Shown piece by piece: positions 10,893 to 22,553 of a stretch of DNA of 64,000 bases. The translations under genes and the position numbers were made by a program. The DNA lies in NCBI GenBank assembly GCA_905250025.1, contig CAJNOJ010000232.1, positions 62,001 through 126,000 on the forward strand. The letters are read 5' to 3'. How positions within the stretch are numbered: position 1 is the stretch's first letter; each line of letters opens with the position of its first letter. This DNA is from Adineta ricciae (lineage: Eukaryota; Rotifera; Eurotatoria; Adinetida; Adinetidae). Below the pieces are notes generated by a model, which was not told the origin of the DNA, did not search any database, and worked only from the letters and a program-made list of their open reading frames with translations.

Positions 10893-11882
10893 TCACTTGC
10901 TATCGAAATTGTCTTCTGGAGTATGTTTCGAGGATTCGGTCGGACTTGATAAGACAATAATTGGAATATTTACGGATCGTTTTCTCCTAACTTGTCGATC
11001 AACATGATCACCCGACGATTTCCACGCGTTCAAAAATCGAACATCCAACGCTGCTATCACCACCGGATCAACTGCAATACTCATGTAGTTCATTATTTGA
11101 GCAACTATGCCAACTCGACTACTCTTGTAGTAAAAGGGAAACACCAACAGATGAGGCGACCACAGTATCAACCATAACGAATAGAACACACACGACTGAA
11201 TCACCAACTGACGATGATGTCGAAGTCGAGCGTCTACGATTTCGCGCGACTGAATGCCATCCGTATTGCGAATGTAGTTGAGACTGCGTAGCAGAAAGGT
11301 CAGAGTGAGAAGAACTGGAATGAAATACGAAAATAGAAGAAATACGAGTCGGATCAGCAACGATGTTGGCAATAGATCACATGCATCACCTGGCGGATTT
11401 TGCAGATGAGACCAGCCGCGTTGAATGAGCGTCACGTGACCGAGTAGTGGCAACACATAGATGAAGAGATGGGCAGAAAGAATGAGACGACGGTTGAGTG
11501 AATACACATTGTGATTGCGCACGATCTGAAGATATCGACAGATGTTGAGAGCAAGAAGAATGTAGCTCTGCAGTAGATTGAGGTAGTTGTCGAAGATGGC
11601 TTCACAATAACAGATGACGATGCGAGGATGGTGAGGTATGCAGAGCGACGAGTATCGGTAAATGTAGGAGAGAAAGAAGCGAACGAGAAGAAGAAGATCG
11701 GTGATTAGGTAAGCATAGAGCCATTGCATCGATCGTTGTCGGACGGATGGGTAGAGAAGAAACTGGATCCAGAAGAAGAGATGAGTAAAGATGGCGATGA
11801 TAGAAATGTAAAAGATCGGTTGGATAATAGAGAAGGCTTGCTGAGACCAAACGATAACTTCACAGTCTGTTTGATTGTCCAT
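10893..11882 (-). CDS. Rhodopsin-like 7TM receptor, copy A
   Basis: This is a single-exon protein of 329 residues with seven hydrophobic spans (roughly residues 14-38, 52-75, 92-115, 133-152, 175-200, 227-248 and 258-282) and a basic C-terminal tail. It fits the large bdelloid family of orphan class-A receptors. Class-A hallmarks are altered: the TM3 end reads NICRY in place of DRY, and TM7 has DPVVI in place of NPxxY. Ligand is unknown, with a chemosensory or peptide receptor role only a guess. The coding sequence is about 99.5% identical to copy B over 911 bp. The last roughly 30 residues (after RRKRS) are unrelated between copies. The start ATG is shared by both copies and begins MDNQTDCEVIVW. 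Confidence 0.85.
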   Translation of the reverse strand: MDNQTDCEVIVWSQQAFSIIQPIFYISIIAIFTHLFFWIQFLLYPSVRQRSMQWLYAYLITDLLLLVRFFLSYIYRYSSLCIPHHPRIVICYCEAIFDNYLNLLQSYILLALNICRYLQIVRNHNVYSLNRRLILSAHLFIYVLPLLGHVTLIQRGWSHLQNPPGDACDLLPTSLLIRLVFLLFSYFIPVLLTLTFLLRSLNYIRNTDGIQSREIVDARLRHHRQLVIQSCVFYSLWLILWSPHLLVFPFYYKSSRVGIVAQIMNYMSIAVDPVVIAALDVRFLNAWKSSGDHVDRQVRRKRSVNIPIIVLSSPTESSKHTPEDNFDSK

Positions 11883-11884
11883 TA
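10974..11884 (-). repeat. 911-bp near-identical tract, copy A
   Basis: This tract matches 13598-14508 at a constant offset of 2624 bp, with no indels and about five substitutions that I could find by eye. It ends two bases upstream of the start codon on one side and inside the tail codons on the other. Flanking DNA is not similar. Confidence 0.9.
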
Positions 11885-13525
11885 TTACCGGAAAAGAAAC
11901 GTATGATATGCATAATGCTAGTCTGAATATTTTTGAGTTTGTCTTGAGTAATTGAAACTATCTAAGTAGCACAAAGGAGAAAGTACAGACGAGGAGTGTG
12001 AATGTATTCTTGAGCACTTAATAGAAAATGTTCTCTGATTTAGAAATGATCGCAGGATAGAAAGAAAGAACAATGCCTATTTACTTACAATCGAGAGAGA
12101 TAGAATCATTTTCCGGATTGTCTTGATGCTTCGGGCGATAGAGTATGTTGGAGCAAATAACGAGAGATCGAAAAGGTATCTTATCCATGTTTTTCGCTGT
12201 AGAGAAACTCCTCCAGCTATCTTCTCAGTATTACCATAGATAAGAGAAAAAAGATTTTACAATCAGTACTAACGGTTTAGTCAAACACATCTCATCCATC
12301 CTGCATACACGACATCGATAAAAATAACTTAGACTAAGATTCCGACAATACATATAAGTAACCTCGCTCGCAAGTGCATTTCCGGTTATGGAGTAGTGAA
12401 TAGTGGATAAATACTTGATGTTTAGTCGGCAAATGGTTAGAGAATAGATCGATTTTATAACAGCACGCAAATCGATGATAGACGATACGCTTTCCCAAAA
12501 GTGTCATTTCTTCTATTATAGTAGATTTATTATAGTTTACTCACAACATAACGATAGTCACTATGTGGAGCTTTCTATGTCATGAAACCACGCTTCGTCG
12601 CCGAATTATTATAAAAAATTCATCACAAATGAAGGAAAAACAGTACTACTCTCATTTTGTTTCTCGCACTAATGTCACGACAAACAAAATGATGGAATTA
12701 TTCCAAAGATGAATTACATTCCTGCAGGAACTACTGACAGATGATAACTTAAGGCGATTAGCGACCGAAAATTAAAATCCCGAAAAAAAGATTCTACAAG
12801 AATACTTTTCATTTTATAATTTTTCATAAATTAAATTCATCATCTTGGAAACAGCTTCACTTTCGTTGTTCCTGATGTTTCGTTGCGTTTTAACCATAAC
12901 TAGAAATCACCTGGCTGTAGGCCGTCTGTCAAGCTTGATTGTAGCAAGCGAGGATCAACAGACATGCCATTCCGAAAGCGGAAAAGATGAAGACATGCGA
13001 TAGTGTAAAATATTTCCGGTTTATTGTCGTTGAAATCTACAACAATTCGATTGTATTCATGCAAGGATTAGTTTTAAGCATGATAGCATTATGCGAGAAT
13101 TTATCTATAACTCGTCCTCAATTAATTTCTTCTAGATTAGTAATTGAGCTAGACTGACATAATTGATCACGCATGGAACATACTTCTCTGTCAGTGCCTA
13201 CACAAAGATGAACTTTAATGAAGTCTATAAATCGAAAAACGAGTTCGTATTGTTTTCCGGGCCATTCTTCTCTCTTTGTCTGCTCCTGAATCCCGTGCTA
13301 AGCTTAATGTTGTCTGATTTACAAAGAAATTCCTCTGTACGGAAGGAAATATCCTAACACATGTCACCGCAATTTACATTGCCTGTCAATATTTACAATA
13401 ATTTGGAAAAAATCCATATATAAATGTATTCAAAATATAACATATCATACACTATAACCTATTTTTTCATCAGACTGGTTCATGCCGAAAACTTCTTATA
13501 ATTGTTGATATATCATTGCACCGAA
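11883..13525. other. Spacer between the two 7TM genes
   Basis: About 1.6 kb of AT-rich DNA with no confident gene. A short plus-strand open frame at 13163-13357 resembles a TM7 segment and is listed separately. Confidence 0.5.
13163..13357 (+). pseudogene. Possible 7TM receptor remnant (TM7-like)
   Basis: This plus-strand open frame has no good start and contains FFSLCLLLNPVLSLMLSDLQ. That looks like a class-A TM7 with the NP core followed by a charged helix-8 start. It is opposite in strand to the flanking receptors, and upstream frames are broken, so if real it is a decayed fragment. Support is weak. Confidence 0.2.
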
Positions 13526-14506
13526 TCATATCGCATTCGAACTTGACTCGATCATTTCATCAGATGGTCCCGAAAACCTTATAACTGGAACACGTATGGA
13601 TCGTTTTCTCCTAACTTGTCGATCAACATGATCACCCGACGATTTCCACGCGTTCAAAAACCGAACATCCAACGCTGCTATCACCACCGGATCAACTGCA
13701 ATACTCATGTAGTTCATTATTTGAGCAACTATGCCAACTCGACTACTCTTGTAGTAAAATGGAAACACCAACAAATGAGGCGACCACAGTATCAACCATA
13801 ACGAATAGAACACACACGACTGAATCACCAACTGACGATGATGTCGAAGTCGAGCGTCTACGATTTCGCGCGACTGAATGCCATCCGTATTGCGAATGTA
13901 GTTGAGACTGCGTAGCAGAAAGGTCAGAGTGAGAAGAACTGGAATGAAATACGAAAATAGAAGAAATACGAGTCGGATCAGCAACGATGTTGGCAATAGA
14001 TCACATGCATCACCTGGCGGATTTTGCAGATGAGACCAGCCGCGTTGAATGAGCGTCACGTGACCGAGTAGTGGCAACACATAGATGAAGAGATGGGCAG
14101 AAAGAATGAGACGACGGTTGAGTGAATACACATTGTGATTGCGCACGATCTGAAGATATCGACAGATGTTGAGAGCAAGAAGAATGTAGCTCTGCAGTAG
14201 ATTGAGGTAGTTGTCGAAGATGGCTTCACAATAACAGATGACGATGCGAGGATGGTGAGGTATGCAGAGCGACGAGTATCGGTAAATGTAGGAGAGAAAG
14301 AAGCGAACGAGAAGAAGAAGATCGGTGATTAGGTAAGCATAGAGCCATTGCATCGATCGTTGTCGGACGGATGGGTAGAGAAGAAACTGGATCCAGAAGA
14401 AGAGATGAGTAAAGATGGCGATGATAGAAATGTAAAAGATCGGTTGGATAATAGCGAAGGCTTGCTGAGACCAAACGATAACTTCACAGTCTGTTTGGTT
14501 GTCCAT
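13526..14506 (-). CDS. Rhodopsin-like 7TM receptor, copy B
   Basis: This single-exon, 326-residue protein is a paralogue of copy A. Through about residue 298 I found one certain residue change (Ser to Ala near residue 18). The C-terminal tail then diverges completely, ending in MIESSSNAI. Topology is seven hydrophobic spans with the same altered NICRY and DPVVI motifs. It lies 1.6 kb from copy A in the same orientation. Identity confined to the coding region suggests recent gene conversion as well as, or instead of, recent duplication. Confidence 0.85.
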   Translation of the reverse strand: MDNQTDCEVIVWSQQAFAIIQPIFYISIIAIFTHLFFWIQFLLYPSVRQRSMQWLYAYLITDLLLLVRFFLSYIYRYSSLCIPHHPRIVICYCEAIFDNYLNLLQSYILLALNICRYLQIVRNHNVYSLNRRLILSAHLFIYVLPLLGHVTLIQRGWSHLQNPPGDACDLLPTSLLIRLVFLLFSYFIPVLLTLTFLLRSLNYIRNTDGIQSREIVDARLRHHRQLVIQSCVFYSLWLILWSPHLLVFPFYYKSSRVGIVAQIMNYMSIAVDPVVIAALDVRFLNAWKSSGDHVDRQVRRKRSIRVPVIRFSGPSDEMIESSSNAI

Positions 14507-14508
14507 TA
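13598..14508 (-). repeat. 911-bp near-identical tract, copy B
   Basis: Partner of 10974-11884, same length and orientation. Confidence 0.9.
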
Positions 14509-15884
14509 GTGTCTGAGGATATCAAAACAATTTCTACAAAATTAAAAATTGATCTCTAGTTGTTGACGAGATAAAATAAAAAGCGATGAAGTCATGGAAA
14601 AATACATCGAGAGGTTAATCGTTGGTTCACAGAACCTTAGGGTACAAATAGATAATATGTGCAACAATTAGTTAAAATATTCCGCAACTGACTCTGTTTC
14701 TATGTTACAGATTGTAACATTTACGCATTCTTTTTCTTTTCACTTTCTGTATTTGTTAGTTTTACCGCCTCTTTGGCAGTGTAACACCGTATTGTCTACA
14801 AACATTCTCTCAGCGTAAGTTTAATTTCCTCGTGAATATCTCAGGCACATACGTTAAATGAATCGTGTATTTTTGTGGCAGTTTTCTTTCTCATTTGCTC
14901 AATTATCATAATGGGTTCGTCCGAGTGTAGTGTTAACAAACTGCATCTAGAGAAACAAAATAAAAACTCTAAGTGCGCGTTTGACTAATCTCACAGTTAT
15001 GCTTTGTTCGTCTTGGTACAAAATAAAATATATCTCTTGTCTTGTCATTAACTACGATAAATGTAAAAAGAATTGTATAATAAGTATTCGAAATAGCATC
15101 AGACTTTTGTCGAAGCTGAGCATGAAAAATAGACTTTTATTTATTAACATTATTCTAATGGTGATATTATAAATAAAGTATGTTGGCGAGCAAAGTGCAG
15201 ATCTAAAAAGAAGCCTAGAAATTTGATACTTGTTCTCATGCGCGAAACTGACACTTATTCAAGTAAGAATTCGGTTGTCATTATTGAGTAATTTCAACAT
15301 CCATCAAAACTATCCTACTCTGTATCAAACTAATTAACCTAAAAGTCTTTCGTTCCTGTTTTATTCACTTTTGAAATGGAATTTTCCATGACAGTTCATA
15401 AAAGTTATTATCTGTCATACCTACTCGTCATCTGTTTGAAAATTTCATTTTCTTAATGTAACACATACATCCCATGAGATTATATATTACGTTATTAATC
15501 TGAGAAAAACCGACATATTGTCGTTGACAAATGACAAAAAATGATCGAGAGAATAATTGAGAGTTACTTGTTCAAATCATGTCTGACGTTGCCTTGTCAA
15601 TAGTGTCATGTTGAATTTTCTGTTGTTAGCAGATTTTAGCGCGTTTATCATTGATAAAAACATCGTGCTTCTTTTCCCTATGGAATCTACGTGCCAACGG
15701 ATATAATTTCCAGAATATTTGCTAGTCTTTCCCTTCGAGCTATGTGTGACATATCCTGTCTTTGGATTTCAAGAATTCTTTCGAAGAAATATGAACGAAA
15801 TGTGTGTCCAGATGTCAGACAGTATCAGTCTGGTGTTAATGAAAATCTTTTGTTGATGTATTCTTTTGTTATCGACGGTATCGT
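14507..15884. other. Intergenic, divergent between 7TM copy B and the ASH-domain gene
   Basis: AT-rich sequence without recognisable coding exons. Short open frames near 15690-15884 could hold an upstream exon of the next gene (one contains MNEMCVQMSDSISL before a possible donor), but this cannot be settled. Confidence 0.4.
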
Positions 15885-18769
15885 ATGGATAGACTGCCGA
15901 TGGACACATATGAGATCGAGTTCAAAAAGAAAGACAGAATGGCGTTTGAAATGAATAATTCCTGGTTAAATTTAACGAATCAATCCATTGTAAATGATAA
16001 TGATGAGCGATTCAACTTTAAATCGACCTCAGAAGGTTTTTTATCTTCGAAAAATTTCATGAAGAAAAAGTTTACTTTTCTTAGACTTCTTTATTCGTGA
16101 AGGCGAACGATTCATACGTGAAGATCCATTAGTGCCTTTTTCGAATTCGATTCTGACGGATATAACACAAAACCAAGATCAATCATGGTCAAACGATCAC
16201 AATCCTGGCAGTCCTGGTTGTTCCACTACAACATTTTTCATGGCCAAATCATCGACACCTGACGAAATGCTCAATGCACTCCTTACTGGTTAGTTCGAAT
16301 CGTTTCATCATAAGCTGTGAGTTATTATTTGCTTGGTTTGCCAGGAAAAACAGATAGCATAACTACAAAAGAAAATCAACAACCAACATCATCACGAAAT
16401 CTTGTTCAAGGATGGAATGAACTGAGTTTAATGAATAAGAAATCCATCAGTGGACTCAACTTGCGACAACAGAAAGATTCACCATTTATCGAAGTAGATT
16501 TTTCTTTTGATTTCTTCTTACTTTTATTGGTTTACTTCCATCCGAATAGAATTGCAATACTATTGTGAAAAAATCCAAGACTGTTCTAACACCAACTCAA
16601 CCAATCAAGGGCGAAGTACTTCAAAGTTGATTAGCAATTCTTTTATATGAAGATCTTTTTGTCTTTCAGGTCAGTCGATCTTTATTCGATTCGAAACCTC
16701 AATCTACTTCTACAAGTGTCAACTGTGATATCCTTGATTTAACAGCAACGAGTAATCATAGTCGTCGACATAGTTTAGACTTATCGGATAGTATGTCAAT
16801 CCTTTCCCTTCACTGTCGTCATAATCATCATCTCAATGGAAATATTTATCCAAATATGGTTTCGCCAGCTGATGCGTCAACTGTAAATACAGAAACTCAA
16901 ACATCGCATTTAGCAGGAGGAGGATCATCATCATCATCGTCATCGGCAAATTCATCACGTACGCAAATTCATCATAATCAACAACAACAACAACATGCAC
17001 ATTCATCGACACATTTTCCCTCATGGCCTCCACATCATCCTCAACCATTATTTTATCCAGTCGTGTCTTATCATCCTATTTACTCTTATGCACCCTCAGC
17101 ATCTTCATCGATACCTCATCAACCCGCTCCACTCTGTATTCATCCACCAGCAACGACGATTAGTAGCTCATCAGACATCTATAGTCATCATCACGATACG
17201 AACAGTCCAATAATAACTTCACTTCACAGTCAACCGAGTGATGATAAGTATGTCGCATATTTTCATTCTTAATTTTTCACTTCTAAACTCATTTCAGATC
17301 ATCAACATCATCCTTTCAACGTAATAGTCGTTCATCATCATCATCATTACTTTCGGCTAATTCTCAACGACTAAGTAAAACTTCCTTTCGATCTCATTCA
17401 TTCATTCATCTCTCATTTCATTCAGGTCATCATCAACTAAACGAACAACATGATCATTGGTGGCTCGACATTCCATCGTCAACTATCTTTCGCATGCCAT
17501 CATGTTATGCCCATCAAACAAGTTCCATCGATGTTGCTATTAAAAACAATGGTTCTATCGATATTACAGTGAGTTTCTTTGAACAAGAATTTTGAAAAAC
17601 GAAAAAAGCATACTTGAATATAGTTAACAGTCAATATTCACAAATGGGATATTATATCAGACACAAGTTCGACATCGAATGAACATCATCAAATCATTCC
17701 CTTTCAATTAGACAAAACGGAATATTTAGTCAAGTCTCAACAAGAAACTTCGATCAAAGTTCATTTTTGCCCATTTCAAACGGGTAATTACCAATGCAAA
17801 TTAAACATCAAATGTCAATTTTGTTCTTCACATCAACCACCGCCATCGACATCATTGGTAACCTTGGTCGGTGTTTGTCATGATCCACGTAATGAGGTGA
17901 GCTATTTCTAATCATTTTCGATAGTTTTAATCATACTTCTTAGGAAGAATCATACTTTATTTATTCGCAATTAAATATTTATAATTACATATCCTTTGAA
18001 TAATGACTATGACGTTAAACGAGCGTTTTTTTTAGCATCCCATCTTGCTTTCATCATCTAAAGAACATCAACAAGCAAGAAATTCCGATGAAAATCTCAT
18101 TAATCGGATATCATGTCAAAGTCAAGTTTCAGATATGTCATTAGCCTCAACAACAGCGCAAAGCGACGGTGATTTAACATCTACTAGCCAACATCGACAA
18201 AAGGATGCCATACTGTAATACTAACCATTCTGAACTCGTTGATAAACGTTCGATTTCTTCGTAGTGACATTGCCAATCAAATTGGTATTGAACAGAACAT
18301 ACTCGACTTCGGTCAGGTTTATATTAACGATGATTTAACTACGAATTCCAAAACATTGAAGTTAACAATAAAAAATTACAGTCGAACAGACCCGTGTGAT
18401 GTAATGTTCGATTAAGTTTGATGAGAAGAATGTAGAAGTTCTATTTTAGGTTGATATTAATGAGCCACATCTTCCATTCTGCATCAGTGTACGTCGTGCG
18501 ACAATAAGGTAAAATATTTGTCTTTTGCGTTTATTTGAAAAGTAAATGAATTGTGTTTTTGAAGAGAAAAGTCATTTGTGAAATTAACTTGCAAATTTCG
18601 TCCAAAAAAAGTGGGATTATATAGTGAAAACGTGATTTTGACTATCAAACGACGAAATAATTTCAAAACAACAATTACATTAACTGGTCGATGTATTCTG
18701 GAAAGTCAACATACGATTCTGCATGATTCCATTGAAACTGAAGTAAACAATGACTTTCTTTTGTCATGA
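15885..18769 (+). CDS. ASH/PapD-like domain protein resembling CEP192/SPD-2
   Basis: The protein has about 730 residues in roughly a dozen exons. The N-terminal two thirds are disordered and rich in Ser, Thr, His and Gln, with conserved-looking pieces such as DFFIREGERFIREDPLVPF, SSTPDEMLNALLTG and a His/Gln run around 16970-17060. The C-terminal part holds two immunoglobulin-like beta segments. The first starts at WWLDIPSSTIFRMPS and contains SIDVAIKNNGSIDITLTV. The second runs from NILDFGQVYINDDL through KLTCKFRPKKVGLYSENVIL to LTGRC. This ASPM-SPD-2-Hydin pattern, after a long low-complexity N-terminus, fits SPD-2/CEP192, a centriole and pericentriolar scaffold. Other ASH proteins remain possible. 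The start at 15885 is the first ATG of a good coding exon, but an upstream exon is possible. An intron of about 120 bp near 17900-18035 is longer than usual. Confidence 0.6.
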
Positions 18770-19866
18770 CCTACAGCTTTTCTTTTGTTTAGGAATAGTA
18801 ATTCATTTATTCTCTTGTCAGTCTTTTTTTCTCGTCCATCTTCTTAACATAAGAAAAGAAACATCGCATGTGTTTTTTTATATAGAAAAATTCAATAAAT
18901 AAGAATAATTTTGATGATATCCATTGATAAGATCAGACAGAATGATGTCTTCTGCATTTCTTTTTTTTTTATTGACTTGGGAAAAGAGAAAAAAACATAC
19001 ATGCGTGCTGTTATTATTGGCTCGTTGTGAACATCTGCAAAATAACGCGTCTTCTTTGTTTCGATCTCTATCAAAGGTCGACTACGACTGTAAAGAATAT
19101 GTTTGCTTAAGATGCGTATATTTGTACGCGACACAACGTACGATTTGATCGATTGGATGTAAGTTTGGCCTTACATCCAAACTGTATCACAATGCAAATA
19201 TTCCGGAATAATTGACAAATGATTCATCGGGTTTTCTCTAGCGACGGGAAAAACGACGTTAATGACTCGAAGAAGATTGATTTGTTGGAAATTGAGAAAA
19301 ACAACGATTTAGAAGCGAAAACAATGTCCGATTCTACCGAGCGTTTCTACGTGTACCTGTCATATTGTCAGTTGATTTTTTATGTGAGAAAAGGTCTTCC
19401 GACATAGCTGGGGCGGACGTGCTCGAAATGAATAGTATGCGAAATGAAGTCCTCGACGTGTGCACCCTCGAAAAATATTCCCACCGCCTCGCAAACGAAA
19501 TCTGAATGCACTGGAATTTGCCTTGATTACTAGTGTCAAAGTACAACGATGTAGTTTGCTTATCTATTATAAGAACTGCTATCTTTTATGTCTAATAGGA
19601 AGCAAAACATAAAGATTTTTCCCACTTGAAACATGCGACGTCGAGTGACATGCTCGAACTGATGAATAGTAGATGACCGAACGTTGACCCACATACAACG
19701 AGTCGATTCTTTTTTTTCATTTCGAAGAAAATCTCGCTAGCTTGCTTCTTTTCTTATACAATCTCGCCGATCGAGGACAGCAATGCCAAGTAATAAATAA
19801 TGATGAAGCGTTAATAAATGTGCGACTGTAGTAAGAATGAGATAAATAAAAAGATATTCTCTTTTA

Positions 19867-19915
19867 CCCTCCTCCTCCTTCTTCTTTTTCTTCTTCTTCT
19901 TCTTCTTTCTTCTTG
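19867..19915 (+). repeat. CTT/TTC-rich simple repeat
   Basis: An imperfect polypyrimidine microsatellite built of CCT and TTC units. Confidence 0.9.
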
Positions 19916-22416
19916 TGTCTATATATACACTATTACAATTTATTGATTTAGCTATATGCCAGAAAATATTTATTGGCGCTTGCAAGTATGTCGCCTTCGT
20001 TTTGAAATTCCTGTTTTTAGATTGAAGATTTTGAATACGATCGTATTGGTTTCAAACATATGTTCGCGTATCGTTATAGAGATGCATTTTGTCTCGACTA
20101 GGATACGATTTCAAAAGCAACAAGCAGTAATGTTGATGATGAAGACGAAGAAATAGAAAGAAAAAGTAATGTACGTTTTTACGAGCTCGTTTACGCTCGT
20201 CGTTCAGTGCATCATTTTTGATTAACTCATTTCTCCTTCACTTCTTCTCTTTCGCTACCAACGACATCGTCTTCATTTTGCTATTTCATCGTTATTCACA
20301 GATATACTATCAAATATCACGTATATTCATTGCATCTTATGACATAAGTAAACTATTAAAACGTTTGTTTCGTTCGAAAAAGAGAATATCTTCATGTGAA
20401 ATCGAGCTAAGTAGTTCATGTGTTAACGAAGTTTGATGAATTAATGCATTCGAAAAGGTAGATACGAGTATTGACGACAATTATATATAGAAACACGTGT
20501 ACGTATATTAGTCACGTTGTTACTACTTGTCATCATATGCGAATCGATTTTTATTTTTAAAAGGATTATCAATGAGACAATCAAACAGATGTGGAGAATA
20601 ATAAGAAAACTAATAGTAGATTCGAACTTGAGGACAAAAATGTCGAATGATAGTTAGTTTATAATATGTATAGCAACACTCGTATTGATTATCGTTCGTT
20701 TTTAATTATTTTCCGGACCCTGGATAAGAACTGATTTCTATAAAATGTCGACAATATGCACTTTCCTCTCGGAGACTTCTAGACGAAAGAGAAAAAACTC
20801 CCGTCGTCCTAAGCAATACGATTTCCATGAAAGATCTATCGATCTACGAAGGTCGTTCTGTTCATAATACCGAAAGAGCATATTTATTGATTGAATAAAA
20901 ACACTTTCAAGTTTTTTTTCTCTTTCTTTCCCCAGCGGAATGCTGCTATTGAACTTTTCATATAAAACTGTGTGGGCGAACATGTATGCCTGTGAAAAAA
21001 AGGGTGTATAAGATGCTTTGTCTGCTTTTTTTTTCCTCTCTCCCCTTCTAGAACTCATAATAAGAGTGACTGAAGAAAGAAAGAACGTAGGCGTGTATGA
21101 TAGCAACTTGCTGCTATAGGAATAGAATGTCTATGAATTTGCTCGTGAGAACATTGACGTCAGCTGTTGTTTTCGATCCATACTAATTCCAATTACCATT
21201 GAAAATCGACGTAAAGCAAGGTCATACAGAAAAGAAAAAGAAACGAAGAGGAGAAGAAAAAAAAAACTCCAGTAAATGATTTTCTTCGTGTTCATCATCT
21301 CACGAGACATTAGCAAAGCAATGAGATTCTCTCTGAACATATGAACGCGATATAGCGGCCTCTCTACAATATTCTATCCAATTGGGTAGTTCTCTTTCGT
21401 ATCTTCGAGCTATTTTAGCAACTGTGTTGTTGACGTTGGTTAATATTAATCGATTCGACCTATACCGTTGTTGTTGTTGTTTTTCATTCATTCTTTTTTT
21501 TTTTTATTTTCAGGACTATGATGAAATTTCAGGAAATCCCAATGAGAATGAAGAGGTAGTTGCACTTTGTACGTACTTTTGTAATAACAGAAAAAAAAGA
21601 ATAAACGAAAAGGGCAAGTATTGAGTATTATATACATCTTAGACAGAGTCATTCGCTCTTTTCTCGTTGCTTTCAAATACGTTTACATTCCCATTTTTTT
21701 CTTTTTGTCCTTGAATACATTTCTAATCATGACATCATGATTACTCGATCTCCCTCTTTCTCATTTTTCGTCTCGATTGCACCAAAAAGAAAATCAATTA
21801 AAATAAAAACTCATTTGTTGTTATTTATTCAGAGAGCCAAGCGTTTTTTTACATTGACGTGTGAAAAAAATCTTATTTACATAAGTCTAGTCGATTTCAC
21901 TTGAAAAACAACAAGAAAAAAACAAGTTTTTTCCCTCCTGTCTGAAAGGATAGAAAAAAAAACTATATATTTCTTTTTTTCTCCTTTTCATCATTTTCCT
22001 GTATTCATTAACGCGTAAAGAGAACTACACACACGTTTTATGCATCGTCTGTCTGCCTATATGTGCTTTTGCTTCTTCTTGTTCTTCTTCTTTTCAGATT
22101 TTACTTCGAACACAACATCGGCAAACAAACAAGAACTTCGCTTATTTTTTTTTGTTGTTTAACTTACTTAAAGCACACTTTTGTGTCAATTAGCTTCTTT
22201 CGCAAAGAAAATATCGACACGCCTATTGATTTTATGTGATGGAATATATACTATGGACGATTTTGCTTTCCCCGATTAGAACTTCAACGGATTCGATCAG
22301 TGATATTACTTCAAGAAACCTATTGATCGCTTATTATTTCAATTTCCTTTATAATAAAGTATTATCTAGTTGACAGAAACAATATTACTTATCTTTGTAG
22401 ATACGACTTCGATTGC

Positions 22417-22443
22417 TATTATTATTATTATTATTATTTATTA
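22417..22443 (+). repeat. ATT microsatellite
   Basis: A near-perfect run of ATT triplets about 110 bp upstream of the WNK start codon. Confidence 0.9.
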
Positions 22444-22553
22444 CTTACTGTGTAATTATGAGGACTTTTGTTTGATTGCAAACAAGAAATAACTAACGTC
22501 AGATTTTTCATTTTCTCTTACTGAAGAAAACGAAACGAATTGTCTAGTTTTGC

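Larger units (their letters stand above)
18770..22553. other. Long intergenic stretch upstream of the WNK gene
   Basis: 3.8 kb of AT-rich DNA with a CTT/TTC-rich run at 19867-19915 and an ATT run at 22417-22443. No open frame shows a recognisable domain, and short frames lack splice partners. It probably holds the WNK promoter and 5' leader; I see no other gene. Confidence 0.5.

Noticed and set aside
10992-13801. Paired plus-strand open frames inside both receptor genes
   Set aside because: They are shadows of the receptor coding sequence in antisense and are duplicated only because the genes are.
19737-19985. Lys/Glu-run open frame
   Set aside because: Produced by the CTT/TTC microsatellite read in antisense.
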